A stretch of DNA of 64,000 bases from the NCBI GenBank assembly GCA_965215155.1, contig CBDCCY010000004.1:1922001-1986000 (forward strand), given 5' to 3'. Shown one piece after another: positions 27,325 to 36,771 of the stretch. Made by a program: the position numbers and the translations under genes. The stretch is from JAGWAJ01 sp965215155 (GTDB lineage Bacteria; Acidobacteriota; Vicinamibacteria; Vicinamibacterales; UBA8438). The notes beneath the pieces were generated by a model. It searched no databases. It saw only the letters and a program-made list of their open reading frames with translations, and was not told the DNA's origin. The stretch's first letter is position 1. The number at the start of each line of letters is the position of its first letter.

Positions 27325-29191
27325 CCTAGACGCCTTGAACCCGCATGATCTTCACAGTTGAGTCAAGTTTCGGATCCGGCTACCGCCGGTGGTCTTGGTC
27401 TCCCCGATCCAGTGTTCAGGCAGCCAGGGCCCGTCCGCGCCAAGCGTGGTCGACCTCTTGGTCGTAGAGGGCGACGGCTTCCCGAATCCGTGTGGTCGAG
27501 TCCCCGTCGAGGGTCGCCGACAGCACCGGCCCGAGAACCCGCGCCTGGGTCCGGTGATAGGCCAGCGCGACGCAGAGTCCCTCGGCGGTGAGCTGGTACC
27601 GGAGGGTGCCGGGGATGCGCTCGATGAGCCCCCGGAGACGTAGCCGGCGCAGGTCGTACGTCATGCGTCCCGTGCCGTAATCGTCGAGCGACAGACCACA
27701 CAGTGACGCCACCGCCTCCCGCAACTCCCGGTTGCGGAAGCCGTGCGGCAGCAGGTCGAAGCGCAGCAGGGCGGCGAACAGCGCTTGCACCCGCCGGTCG
27801 CCGAAGCGCAGCGCCGAGGCGCGTTGGCCGTCGATGCACACCGGGCGGTGCAACTCGTCGAGCACGTCGGCTCCGATGCTTCGGTCGTGACTGAGGCGTT
27901 GGACGCCGAGCAGGCGTCGGTTGGCGGTGAAGCCGATCGTCTTCAGATCCTCAAGGTTCCTCAGCCGGCGGCCGACATCGAAGTCGTACGTGTCGTTGAT
28001 CACCGTCTCGGTGCGTAGCGCGCGTCCCTCCTTGTGGTACTGCTTGATGCGCGAGTGCTTGTAGTCGACGTGCAGCGACGGGGTGACCCTGTCGGTGATG
28101 ACGCGGGTGCGATACCGCGAGGGGGTGCGTCGGGTGACGCGCCGGTCGAAGATCAACTGCACGTGGTCGGGACGGCCCATGTCGAGGTGCTCGCGCAGCA
28201 CCTCCTCGAAGAAGACCCGCCCCTGCGCCGGTCGGTCGAACACCTGGGTCCGGGCGAACTCCGCCTGCAGTATCGAGATGTCGTACCGGATGCCCTGTTT
28301 CCGGTCGCTGGGCTCGAAGGGGTGCGGCAGCCGCGCCAGCCACTTCCGCAGCAGCCCGTCGACCTGCTCCGCCGTCAGCCCGTCGGCCAGCCGCTGCATC
28401 GCCTCGGGGTCGTCGCAGCGCAGGATGCCGTTGTCGAGCGCCTCGAACGCGATGCCCCGCTTCGTCAACTGCCGCTTCAGGTACTCGTGCCCGTTGATGC
28501 ACAGCTTGGCGTTGTACGGGAAGTACGAGCAGAACTTCAGGAAGAACGGCCCGAAGTCGTCGTCCACCGCGTAGACGTAGTAGTGGTTGACCATCGCCGT
28601 CGAGTCCGTCAGCCACGGATAGCTCGCGCCGGTCCTCGGGTCGTGGCGGCGTTCCGTACGCAGCACCCGTGCCTTCTCTTGCGCCCGCCCGATGTAGAGC
28701 ACGCCTTCGCCTCCCGTCCACCGGCGGAGGTACTCCCGCGTCCGGTCGTCCTTGCGCTCCCGGCGACCGAACGCCACGATGTCGATGCCGTTGCGCTCGG
28801 CATAGCGCTTGATCGCCGCGACGAAGCGCTCGGTCAGCGGTCCCATCAGGGCCGACGACGGCACCGGCCGGCCCCGGACCTTGCGGAAGAAGTGCGCCGC
28901 GCCCGCCCCCGTCTGCAGCAGCGGTACGTAGACGTTCAGGTACATGCGGTCGATGCACTCCAGCGTCAGCATCGTGTGCCGCGACAGTACTTCGGCGACG
29001 GATCGTGCTACGTTCATGGCTCGGGCTCCGGTCGATGGGCTCCCCACCGGCCAGTCTACGGCCACCATCGCCCTCGGGCGACTATAACGGCGGCTCACGC
29101 CGCAGCGGGAGCAGCGGCCGGAGTCCGACTCCCCCTAAAGCACGCGCTGAGGTCTACATGTCTCGTCGGTCTGAGGCGGAGCCTCGTTAGC
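27325..29191 (-). mobile_element. 1,867-bp mobile element of unusual family, copy A
   Basis: Apparently identical to 31882-33748 in inverted orientation, with different DNA on every flank, which defines the ends: GCTAACGAGGC at one side and GGCGTCTAGG at the other. It encodes one 533-residue protein. No terminal inverted repeats and no target duplication can be seen. The end upstream of the gene carries three successive hairpins. It stands 40 bases before the multicopper oxidase start codon and so separates that gene from its promoter. Confidence 0.85.
27416..29017 (-). CDS. Putative transposase/recombinase of the 1,867-bp element (copy A)
   Basis: A 533-residue protein beginning MNVARSVAEVLSRHTMLTLE (ATG 29017). 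Notable conserved-looking stretches are LECIDRMYLNVYVPLLQ, FLKFCSYFPYNAKLCINGHE, IFDRRVTRRTPSRYRTRVIT and VDYKHSRIKQYHKEGRALRTE. The C-terminal part resembles a winged helix (MTYDLRRLRLRGLIERI). I recognise a widespread bacterial family that is usually annotated only as hypothetical protein. No DDE, HUH or tyrosine-recombinase signature is evident to me. Its mobility is inferred from two identical copies with unrelated flanks, one of them inside a multicopper oxidase gene. Confidence 0.7.
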   Translation of the reverse strand: MNVARSVAEVLSRHTMLTLECIDRMYLNVYVPLLQTGAGAAHFFRKVRGRPVPSSALMGPLTERFVAAIKRYAERNGIDIVAFGRRERKDDRTREYLRRWTGGEGVLYIGRAQEKARVLRTERRHDPRTGASYPWLTDSTAMVNHYYVYAVDDDFGPFFLKFCSYFPYNAKLCINGHEYLKRQLTKRGIAFEALDNGILRCDDPEAMQRLADGLTAEQVDGLLRKWLARLPHPFEPSDRKQGIRYDISILQAEFARTQVFDRPAQGRVFFEEVLREHLDMGRPDHVQLIFDRRVTRRTPSRYRTRVITDRVTPSLHVDYKHSRIKQYHKEGRALRTETVINDTYDFDVGRRLRNLEDLKTIGFTANRRLLGVQRLSHDRSIGADVLDELHRPVCIDGQRASALRFGDRRVQALFAALLRFDLLPHGFRNRELREAVASLCGLSLDDYGTGRMTYDLRRLRLRGLIERIPGTLRYQLTAEGLCVALAYHRTQARVLGPVLSATLDGDSTTRIREAVALYDQEVDHAWRGRALAA

Positions 29192-29231
29192 AAGTCTCGG
29201 GATCTTCCCCTCAATAAGGAACCCACTGACA

Positions 29232-29617
29232 ATGACCTCTGCCAAAGACCGCAACACCCTACCGAACACTCCTGGAGTACTCTCACGGCGCGCTCTCCTG
29301 TCTGCTGGCTTGGGACTAGCTGCCGGCGCCTGTGCGCCGCCTGCAGGAGCCGAACGTCGAGCCCAAGACGAGACCGCTCAGTCATCACCTGCGAATCGTC
29401 GCGTCATCGGCGACGTTCGTCCGTTCCCACAGTCGTTCAGCAACACCGTACCGGATACACTCGCGCCTCCGTATTTCCCGCAACCAGTAGAATTGACGAT
29501 CAACCAGGTGAGTAGAGAGAAGGCTTTGGTTCTCGAAGTCAGCTACCTAGACTTCGACTTTGTCAAGCGGAATCTGACGCGGGTTTGGGGGAAAGTGCGC
29601 GCCTACAATGCCCACGT
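29232..29617 (+). pseudogene. Multicopper oxidase, 5' fragment
   Basis: The first ~128 codons of a multicopper oxidase. ATG 29232 is preceded by AAGGAA. A twin-arginine-type signal (SRRALLSAGLGLAAGACAPPAGA) indicates export of the folded copper protein. The mature start (LAPPYFPQPVELTINQV...LTRVWGKVRAYN) runs into a group II intron at the point where these enzymes read YN-x-x-PGPTIR. The mobile element copy A ends only 40 bases upstream, so the native promoter is probably gone. Together with 31617-31881 and 33749-34304 it makes one disrupted gene that lacks its central domain. Confidence 0.85.
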
Positions 29618-31616
29618 GGTGTGTCGTGACGACGCGGACGGGAGACCGGCTGCGTCACGCTGTTCTTCTCCAGCGGGTGCAAGTCCCGCCTCGGTAAGCG
29701 CCGGAGCGCCGAGTAGCGGACCCCAGGCACGACCGGAGACGGCCGTGGCCCGAGCGGGGTGTCAAGAGCCTCTTCGGAGGGAGCAAGTCCGCGGGCCGCA
29801 ACATGAAGTGAAGCCTGCAGCCTCGACAGATTCACAACCCGAGAGCCGAGCCGCTCATGTCACGGTGAAGGCCACGTCTCCCGCGCCCCGGTCCGGCGGC
29901 GTACGTGCGGGAGGTCTCGGCGGGGTAGGGGGCGCAGCACGCGGACACGGAGAGGGACGGAACACGAGAGGCCCGTCTGCGCGGCCCGGGTCGGGGCAAC
30001 GCGGCTCGCATAAGCCGAAGGTGAAAGCGGGCGCGGCGCAGCGGGATTCCGAGGGGGCCATAGTACTGCGGAGGGCCGTGCAGCAGAACGCGGCCGGAGG
30101 GAAGGGCCCCTGCGGTGGGCACGGCGCGGGTGCAAGGACGCGCGAGGGCATGGCCGGCGAGACCGGACCCAACTCCCCCGGGGGGCGTATGTCTCTCGAC
30201 AAAGTGCGCCAATTGCAGCGACGCCTGTGGGCCGCGGCCAAGCGGTCCCCGAAACGGCGCTTCCACGCCCTGATGGACCGGATCTGGAGGGATGACGTCC
30301 TCCGGGAGGCGTGGCGGCGCGTCAAGCGGAATCGTGGCTCGGCCGGCGTCGACAGGGAGACGCTGGCTGAGATTGAGCAGCGTGGTGTCGATGAGTTCCT
30401 CGCGGAACTCGGCACGGCGTTGCGGGTGGGGACGTATCGGCCGCGGCTGGTCCTGCGGCGCTACATTCCCAAGGCTGATGGCCGACGGCGACCGCTCGGG
30501 ATACCGACGGTTCGCGACCGGGTGGCGCAGATGGCCGCGACTCTGGTGTTGGGCCCCATCTTCGAGGCGGATTTCCGCGATTCGTCGTATGGGTTTCGAC
30601 CGAAGCGGAGCGCGACGCAGGCGCTGGAGGTCCTTCGCGTCCGCGGGGCGCGCGGGGGCAGCCACGTGCTGGATGCCGACATCTGCGACTACTTCAGCAG
30701 CATCGAGCACGAGAAGCTGCTGACGCTGGTGCGCCAGCGCGTCTCGGACCGGCGTGTCCTTCGGCTGCTGCGACTGTGGCTCGCGGCGGGGGTGATGGAG
30801 GACGGGCAGGTGCATCGAACCCTGGCGGGCACTCCGCAGGGGGGCGTCATCTCGCCGCTGTTGTCGAACATCTTCCTGCACGTGCTCGACCGGGTCTGGG
30901 AGGACCGGTGGGCGCACCTCGGTACGCTGGTGCGCTACGCGGACGACTTCGTGGTGATGTGCGACACGAAGTCGTCGGTCGAGGCGGCGCGAGAGCGCGT
31001 GGGTCTGGTGCTGGCCCGGCTCGGGCTGGAACTGCATCCGGAGAAGACGCGGGTGGTCGACCTGACGGACGGTCGTGAGGGCTTCGATTTCCTGGGGTGT
31101 CATCTGCACAAGCGCATGAGCGGACCCATCTGGGCTCGCAAGCGGCAACGGGTGTACTACCTGCACCGCTGGCCGTCTCGGCGTGCGATGAAGCAGGTGC
31201 GAGCCCGCGTGCGGGCGCTCACCCCTCGAGGCCGCTGCCACACGGACCTGCGTCTGGTCATCGCGGACGTGAACCGGGTCCTTCGCGGGTGGGGGCAGTA
31301 TTTCCGAACCGGGAATGCGGCGCACCACTTCGTGCAGCTCGACCAGTACGTGGAACGGCGCCTGCGCGGCTTGCTCCTCAAGCGCGCGGGGTCGCGACTC
31401 GCGGCTGGTCGGGCGCTGGCCTGGCATCGTCCGTTCTTCGAAGCCTTGGGGCTTGCTCGCCTGCGCGGCACGATTCGGTATCCGGGGGTGGTGCATGCCG
31501 CGACCTGAAGCTCACCTGGTAAGCCGTGTGCGGGAAATCCGCACGCACGGTTTGAACGGGGGTCTTGCTTCCAGCCGGTCGCTTCCGCCGACCGGTGCCC
31601 AGTAGGATCTACCAAT
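29618..31616 (+). mobile_element. Group II intron in the multicopper oxidase gene (full-length copy)
   Basis: About 2.0 kb. The 5' end is GTGTGTCGTGAC and the 3' end is ...CTACCAAT, with one base of ambiguity at each side. Removing it joins VRAYNAHV to PGPTIRCHPGD, the expected oxidase text. It encodes a reverse transcriptase. Domain V is the hairpin at 31519-31554 (AAGCCGTGTGCGG with CCGCACGCACGGTTT). The first 866 bases are repeated exactly at 54776-55642. The upstream exon ends of both copies share ATGC...CGTG, as expected for intron-exon pairing. Confidence 0.9.
30150..31508 (+). CDS. ltrA: Group II intron reverse transcriptase/maturase
   Basis: A 452-residue protein if started at ATG 30150; ATG 30189 (MSLDKVRQLQRRL) is the alternative. 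Motifs: GSAGVDRETL, RRRPLGIPTVRDRVAQMA, SSYGFRPKRSATQAL, GTPQGGVISPLLSNIFLHVLD, and catalytic YADD at residues 263-266. The maturase domain contains VIADVNRVLRGWGQYFRTGNA. No HNH domain. It differs clearly from the RT at 16242, so two intron lineages coexist. It should assist splicing and mobility of the intron that contains it. It appears intact. Confidence 0.92.
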   Translation: MAGETGPNSPGGRMSLDKVRQLQRRLWAAAKRSPKRRFHALMDRIWRDDVLREAWRRVKRNRGSAGVDRETLAEIEQRGVDEFLAELGTALRVGTYRPRLVLRRYIPKADGRRRPLGIPTVRDRVAQMAATLVLGPIFEADFRDSSYGFRPKRSATQALEVLRVRGARGGSHVLDADICDYFSSIEHEKLLTLVRQRVSDRRVLRLLRLWLAAGVMEDGQVHRTLAGTPQGGVISPLLSNIFLHVLDRVWEDRWAHLGTLVRYADDFVVMCDTKSSVEAARERVGLVLARLGLELHPEKTRVVDLTDGREGFDFLGCHLHKRMSGPIWARKRQRVYYLHRWPSRRAMKQVRARVRALTPRGRCHTDLRLVIADVNRVLRGWGQYFRTGNAAHHFVQLDQYVERRLRGLLLKRAGSRLAAGRALAWHRPFFEALGLARLRGTIRYPGVVHAAT

Positions 31617-31881
31617 GCCCGGCCCGACGATCCGTTGCCACCCCGGTGACCAGCTGAACATCACCCTCAAGAACGCCTTGCCGGACGATGAGTCCTTCCC
31701 TTACGACTACGAAGACTGTACAGCGCGTGCGACCACCGGCAGTCTTAGCGCGTCGGAGGCTGGATTGCCTCACGGCTTCAACACGACGAACCTACACACG
31801 CACGGGTTGCATGTGTCGCCCGCGAGCCTGTGTGGTGACGACCAGTGTCCTGAACCGCCCTATTCCCAACCTCCCGCACTA
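31617..31881 (+). pseudogene. Multicopper oxidase, second fragment
   Basis: About 88 codons continuing the oxidase frame after the intron: PGPTIRCHPGDQLNITLKN, then NTTNLHTHGLHVSP. HTHGLHV supplies the first pair of type 2/type 3 copper histidines. The frame reads straight into the mobile element at 31882 and stops inside it. About 200 residues that should follow, including the second H-x-H copper site, are absent from the window. Confidence 0.85.
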
Positions 31882-33748
31882 GCTAACGAGGCTCCGCCTC
31901 AGACCGACGAGACATGTAGACCTCAGCGCGTGCTTTAGGGGGAGTCGGACTCCGGCCGCTGCTCCCGCTGCGGCGTGAGCCGCCGTTATAGTCGCCCGAG
32001 GGCGATGGTGGCCGTAGACTGGCCGGTGGGGAGCCCATCGACCGGAGCCCGAGCCATGAACGTAGCACGATCCGTCGCCGAAGTACTGTCGCGGCACACG
32101 ATGCTGACGCTGGAGTGCATCGACCGCATGTACCTGAACGTCTACGTACCGCTGCTGCAGACGGGGGCGGGCGCGGCGCACTTCTTCCGCAAGGTCCGGG
32201 GCCGGCCGGTGCCGTCGTCGGCCCTGATGGGACCGCTGACCGAGCGCTTCGTCGCGGCGATCAAGCGCTATGCCGAGCGCAACGGCATCGACATCGTGGC
32301 GTTCGGTCGCCGGGAGCGCAAGGACGACCGGACGCGGGAGTACCTCCGCCGGTGGACGGGAGGCGAAGGCGTGCTCTACATCGGGCGGGCGCAAGAGAAG
32401 GCACGGGTGCTGCGTACGGAACGCCGCCACGACCCGAGGACCGGCGCGAGCTATCCGTGGCTGACGGACTCGACGGCGATGGTCAACCACTACTACGTCT
32501 ACGCGGTGGACGACGACTTCGGGCCGTTCTTCCTGAAGTTCTGCTCGTACTTCCCGTACAACGCCAAGCTGTGCATCAACGGGCACGAGTACCTGAAGCG
32601 GCAGTTGACGAAGCGGGGCATCGCGTTCGAGGCGCTCGACAACGGCATCCTGCGCTGCGACGACCCCGAGGCGATGCAGCGGCTGGCCGACGGGCTGACG
32701 GCGGAGCAGGTCGACGGGCTGCTGCGGAAGTGGCTGGCGCGGCTGCCGCACCCCTTCGAGCCCAGCGACCGGAAACAGGGCATCCGGTACGACATCTCGA
32801 TACTGCAGGCGGAGTTCGCCCGGACCCAGGTGTTCGACCGACCGGCGCAGGGGCGGGTCTTCTTCGAGGAGGTGCTGCGCGAGCACCTCGACATGGGCCG
32901 TCCCGACCACGTGCAGTTGATCTTCGACCGGCGCGTCACCCGACGCACCCCCTCGCGGTATCGCACCCGCGTCATCACCGACAGGGTCACCCCGTCGCTG
33001 CACGTCGACTACAAGCACTCGCGCATCAAGCAGTACCACAAGGAGGGACGCGCGCTACGCACCGAGACGGTGATCAACGACACGTACGACTTCGATGTCG
33101 GCCGCCGGCTGAGGAACCTTGAGGATCTGAAGACGATCGGCTTCACCGCCAACCGACGCCTGCTCGGCGTCCAACGCCTCAGTCACGACCGAAGCATCGG
33201 AGCCGACGTGCTCGACGAGTTGCACCGCCCGGTGTGCATCGACGGCCAACGCGCCTCGGCGCTGCGCTTCGGCGACCGGCGGGTGCAAGCGCTGTTCGCC
33301 GCCCTGCTGCGCTTCGACCTGCTGCCGCACGGCTTCCGCAACCGGGAGTTGCGGGAGGCGGTGGCGTCACTGTGTGGTCTGTCGCTCGACGATTACGGCA
33401 CGGGACGCATGACGTACGACCTGCGCCGGCTACGTCTCCGGGGGCTCATCGAGCGCATCCCCGGCACCCTCCGGTACCAGCTCACCGCCGAGGGACTCTG
33501 CGTCGCGCTGGCCTATCACCGGACCCAGGCGCGGGTTCTCGGGCCGGTGCTGTCGGCGACCCTCGACGGGGACTCGACCACACGGATTCGGGAAGCCGTC
33601 GCCCTCTACGACCAAGAGGTCGACCACGCTTGGCGCGGACGGGCCCTGGCTGCCTGAACACTGGATCGGGGAGACCAAGACCACCGGCGGTAGCCGGATC
33701 CGAAACTTGACTCAACTGTGAAGATCATGCGGGTTCAAGGCGTCTAGG
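31882..33748 (+). mobile_element. 1,867-bp mobile element of unusual family, copy B
   Basis: Identical to copy A but in the opposite orientation. Left end: hairpin GAGGC-TCC-GCCTC at 31888-31900, then GGAGTC-G-GACTCC at 31941-31953, then GCGGC-GTGA-GCCGC at 31970-31983. The right end has CCGGC-GGTA-GCCGG at 33682-33695 and stops at GGCGTCTAGG. No duplication of target bases is found, and the interrupted oxidase has lost about 200 codons at this spot, so insertion came with, or was followed by, a deletion. Confidence 0.85.
32056..33657 (+). CDS. Putative transposase/recombinase of the 1,867-bp element (copy B)
   Basis: The same 533-residue protein as at 27416-29017. The ATG at 32056 has GGAG eight bases upstream; an in-frame extension to 31975 is less likely because it overlaps the terminal hairpins. 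The gene occupies almost the whole element and leaves about 170 bases of hairpin-rich DNA before it and about 90 after it. It has no frame damage and may be active. Confidence 0.7.
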   Translation: MNVARSVAEVLSRHTMLTLECIDRMYLNVYVPLLQTGAGAAHFFRKVRGRPVPSSALMGPLTERFVAAIKRYAERNGIDIVAFGRRERKDDRTREYLRRWTGGEGVLYIGRAQEKARVLRTERRHDPRTGASYPWLTDSTAMVNHYYVYAVDDDFGPFFLKFCSYFPYNAKLCINGHEYLKRQLTKRGIAFEALDNGILRCDDPEAMQRLADGLTAEQVDGLLRKWLARLPHPFEPSDRKQGIRYDISILQAEFARTQVFDRPAQGRVFFEEVLREHLDMGRPDHVQLIFDRRVTRRTPSRYRTRVITDRVTPSLHVDYKHSRIKQYHKEGRALRTETVINDTYDFDVGRRLRNLEDLKTIGFTANRRLLGVQRLSHDRSIGADVLDELHRPVCIDGQRASALRFGDRRVQALFAALLRFDLLPHGFRNRELREAVASLCGLSLDDYGTGRMTYDLRRLRLRGLIERIPGTLRYQLTAEGLCVALAYHRTQARVLGPVLSATLDGDSTTRIREAVALYDQEVDHAWRGRALAA

Positions 33749-34304
33749 CACGTTTACCGATTCCTGTCAGGAGGCTGAGCAGCCATGGACATGTACGGGC
33801 GATAATGTAACCTGCAACGGAGTAACGCGAGACTGCAGCCCGGGCGGTCATCCACTTCTGCGGCGGGTCTTCGCCATGGACTGCGAACGCTACGATCCGC
33901 GAGAGGTCGAAGATAATTACATCATGGAGTTGAACACTTCGGAAGAATGGACGCTGCGGAATCTTGGCGGGGCTGGCCACCCGTTCCACATCCATGTAAA
34001 CCCGTTCCAAGTGCTCGAGATCTTTGACGGAAGGACGGAAGAACTGACGGTTGTCGACGCAAACGATGCGCCCTGGCAGGATGTGGTGGCCATTCCACCA
34101 CCGGGGCGAGGCCCGGACGGAAGGCCGGGGTATGTGAAGATTCGACAGAGGTACTTGACGTTTCCGGGCGATTTCGTTATCCACTGCCATTTCTTGAATC
34201 ATGAGGACATGGGCATGATGAAACGTGTGCGCGTTGTTCCCGGGGAAGGTGAGGAAGGACACCCGCCCTGCCAACCGGTTCGCGACTGCTTGGGCACGGA
34301 GTAG
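33749..34304 (+). pseudogene. Multicopper oxidase, 3' fragment
   Basis: About 184 codons, open from the element boundary: TFTDSCQEAEQPWTCTGDNV onward to TAG at 34304. HPFHIHVNPFQVLEIFDG and FVIHCHFLNHEDMGMM are the two C-terminal copper motifs. They provide type 1, 2 and 3 ligands, including the H-C-H bridge and the axial methionine. The fragment has no start codon of its own near the junction. The oxidase would act in the periplasm on phenolics or metal ions such as Cu(I) or Mn(II); with the middle missing it is a pseudogene. Confidence 0.88.
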
Positions 34305-34725
34305 TTTGGCCGACGCTTCGCAGGCTGTGGCCCTGCGAGGGCGCATCGTGCTGCAGAGCGCCGCGGGACAGAGCGACCAGGCCGTGGCGCAGGCCCTGGG
34401 CACGACGCAGGCCACGGTCTGCAAGTGGCGCCGCCCGTTCCTGCGCAAAGGTTGCGACGGCTTGCTGGACGAACCGCGGCCGGGCGCGCCGCACCGCACC
34501 GGGTGTCGGACGAGGACGTCGAACGCGTCGTGGTCCGGACGCTTGAGACGGCGCCACGGGAGGCGACGCATTGGAGCTCTGGAATGGATGGCTCGGGCCT
34601 GCGGGCTGAGTGCTTCGACCGTCGGCCGCGTGTGGCGCGCGTTCGCGCTCAGGCCCCATCGCAGCGAGACCTTCAAGCTGTCGCGAGAACTCTGCGTAGC
34701 ACCTCGCTCCGCGGTCGTAGGTGAA
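34305..34725 (+). pseudogene. IS630-family transposase remnant
   Basis: The N-terminal helix-turn-helix part is recognisable: RGRIVLQSAAGQSDQAVAQA, then LGTTQATVCKWRRPFLRKG and GLLDEPRPGAP. It then continues in other frames as DEDVERVVVRTLETAPREATHWS and LSASTVGRVWRAFALRPHRSETFKLS. At least two frameshifts are needed, and the DDE catalytic half is gone. It lies directly after the oxidase stop and up against the M4 peptidase leader. Confidence 0.8.
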
Positions 34726-34798
34726 CGTCGCGAAACCGACCACGAGCACCCCGAGGAGCTCCGCTCCGGGCCCGGGGACCGCCACCATCGACGGACGG

Positions 34799-36691
34799 AT
34801 GCTGAGACGGACTGGAGAGAGGGCCTGCATCGGCCTGATGACGACGGTAGCCGCGGCGAGCGCGCTCGCCGCCACGCAGGTGCCGCCGGGGGAGCGGGCG
34901 ACCGCCGTCCCGGTGGCGGTGGGGTCTGGCGCCACGCCCGCCGAGCTGCAGGCCTGGGACGCTCGCATCGACGGGATGCTGCGCACCGGCGAGCTGGTGG
35001 TTGCGTCGCGCACCAACGACCCGGCCCTGCCCGGCCGCACCCACGAGTACGCCGCGCAGTTCTTCGGCGGCGTGCCGGTGCTCGGAGCGGGGGTGACGCG
35101 GCAGTTCGACCGCGGCGTGACGGTGTCGGCGTTCGGCACGCTCCACGAGAATCTGGCCGTCAACATGGTGCCGGCCATCACCGCCGCCGAGGCGGGCGTC
35201 CGCCTCGAGCAGCAGACCGGCGCCCGGCTGGGGGACGGCCAGCAGCCCGAGCTGATGGTGCTTCCCCTCCCGACCGGCTCCTACGTCGTCGCCTTCGGGG
35301 CCGCCTTCGACGACGGCCGCTATCACTTCGCGAGCGCCGTCGACGGCCGGCTCGTGCACTCCGTCGATGCGATCCGGAGCCAGTCGGCGATCGGCACCGG
35401 TATCGGGATCCTCGGCGACCGCAAGAAGGTGAGCGCTGCCTTCCAGCGCGGCCGCTTCGAGGCGCACGACCAGCTTCGCCCCGGCGAGATCGTGACCCTC
35501 GACATCGGGTTCGATTCCGAACGGCTCAACCACTTGTTGGCGCCCGGGCCATGGGACGAGCGGCGCTGGACGTCGCAGGACATCGCGGCCGATGCGGACA
35601 ACGACTGGGCCGACGCCGCCGTGGTCGACGGCCACGTCCACATGGGCTGGACGTTCGACTACTTCGCCCGGCGACACGGCTGGGAGGGCGTCGACGGCCA
35701 ACGCGGGCGCATCATCGGCCTCGTCAACGCGTTCGACTCGTTCGGCGCGTTCTTCGCCCTTCCGCCCCTCGGCCCGGAGGGTCGGGGCGTGTACGCCTTC
35801 GGGAACTACACGGGGCCGGAGGCGCCGGACGGGCAGCCGATCGTGGCGCTCCACGTGGTCGCCCACGAGCTGACCCATGGCGTCGTCTTCTACGCCGTCC
35901 ATCGGCGCACGGGGGCCTCGTTCGGCCTCCAGGACGCCTTCATCGAGGGCGAGTCGATACGGCTCGGTCCGCGCCAGTTCACCGACGACGAGGGCGTCAC
36001 GCACACCTGCCGCACGACGACCTTTCCGGGTCTGTTCCGGACCGAGACCGGAGCGATCGCGGAGGGGGAGTTCCCCGCCGCCTGCAGCGACGACGGGCGC
36101 TTCCTGCTCACCTCGCGCCAGGGCACTGCGGCCAACGAGGCAATCGCCGACATCTTCGGGACCGCGACCGGGTTCTTCCACGAGCAGGACGGCGCGACCG
36201 GCAGCTATGAGGTGGGCATCGACCAGGCGTCCGGCGTCATCCGTTCGCTGTCCAATCCGGGCGCTCCCGGGAACCCGCGCGCGTTCCGCGACCGGATCGA
36301 GTTCGCCTTCTACTGCGTGGAGTACATCGACGGCGAGTGCTACGGCGACTTCAGCGGCACGGTCTTCATCCGGGGCCGGTACCGAACCACCCTCGACCGC
36401 TGCTGCTACGGCGCCGAGCACTGGAACTCGACCATCCTCAGCCACGCCTTCTATCTCGCCGTCGAGGGAGGCACGAATAGGGCGACGGGGCGCGCCGTCG
36501 AGGGGGTCGGAGCTGCCGACCGCGCGGTGATCGAGGACATCTTCTTCCGTGCCCTGACCGTGCACATGCCGGCGGCCGTGACGCTCCCGCGAGCCGCGGC
36601 GGTCATTCAGCAGGCCGCGGCCGATCTGCACCCGGCCGGCAGCGCGCCCTACCGGGCCGTGCACCAGGCGCTGCGCGCGGCGGGATTCTGA
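34799..36691 (+). CDS. Secreted M4-family (thermolysin-like) zinc metallopeptidase
   Basis: A 630-residue protein from ATG 34799 with a signal peptide (ERACIGLMTTVAAASALAA). An N-terminal FTP/PepSY-like propeptide covers about residues 45-240. The catalytic domain has zinc motif HELTH at 356-360 (VVAHELTHGVVFYAVHRRTG), third zinc ligand E447 in NEAIADIFG, and the catalytic histidine H541 in EHWNSTILSHAFYLA. These are the standard M4 residues, all present. The domain is longer than thermolysin, with an inserted cysteine-containing segment (THTCRTTTFPGL, FPAACSDDGRF). It would degrade extracellular protein. The IS630 remnant ends just upstream, so the promoter may be altered; the ribosome site is weak. 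Confidence 0.9.
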   Translation: MLRRTGERACIGLMTTVAAASALAATQVPPGERATAVPVAVGSGATPAELQAWDARIDGMLRTGELVVASRTNDPALPGRTHEYAAQFFGGVPVLGAGVTRQFDRGVTVSAFGTLHENLAVNMVPAITAAEAGVRLEQQTGARLGDGQQPELMVLPLPTGSYVVAFGAAFDDGRYHFASAVDGRLVHSVDAIRSQSAIGTGIGILGDRKKVSAAFQRGRFEAHDQLRPGEIVTLDIGFDSERLNHLLAPGPWDERRWTSQDIAADADNDWADAAVVDGHVHMGWTFDYFARRHGWEGVDGQRGRIIGLVNAFDSFGAFFALPPLGPEGRGVYAFGNYTGPEAPDGQPIVALHVVAHELTHGVVFYAVHRRTGASFGLQDAFIEGESIRLGPRQFTDDEGVTHTCRTTTFPGLFRTETGAIAEGEFPAACSDDGRFLLTSRQGTAANEAIADIFGTATGFFHEQDGATGSYEVGIDQASGVIRSLSNPGAPGNPRAFRDRIEFAFYCVEYIDGECYGDFSGTVFIRGRYRTTLDRCCYGAEHWNSTILSHAFYLAVEGGTNRATGRAVEGVGAADRAVIEDIFFRALTVHMPAAVTLPRAAAVIQQAAADLHPAGSAPYRAVHQALRAAGF

Positions 36692-36771
36692 CTTGCACGG
36701 CTCCCGTCCCCACCATTCAAGGTTGCGGGGCCCCTCGCGGGAAGAGGTGCGCTGCCGGAGTCGACGTACTG

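Noticed and set aside
27325..33748. Composite transposon formed by the two inverted 1,867-bp elements carrying the oxidase
   Set aside because: The oxidase's 3' fragment lies outside the pair and is collinear with the inner fragments, so the pair did not mobilise the gene as cargo.
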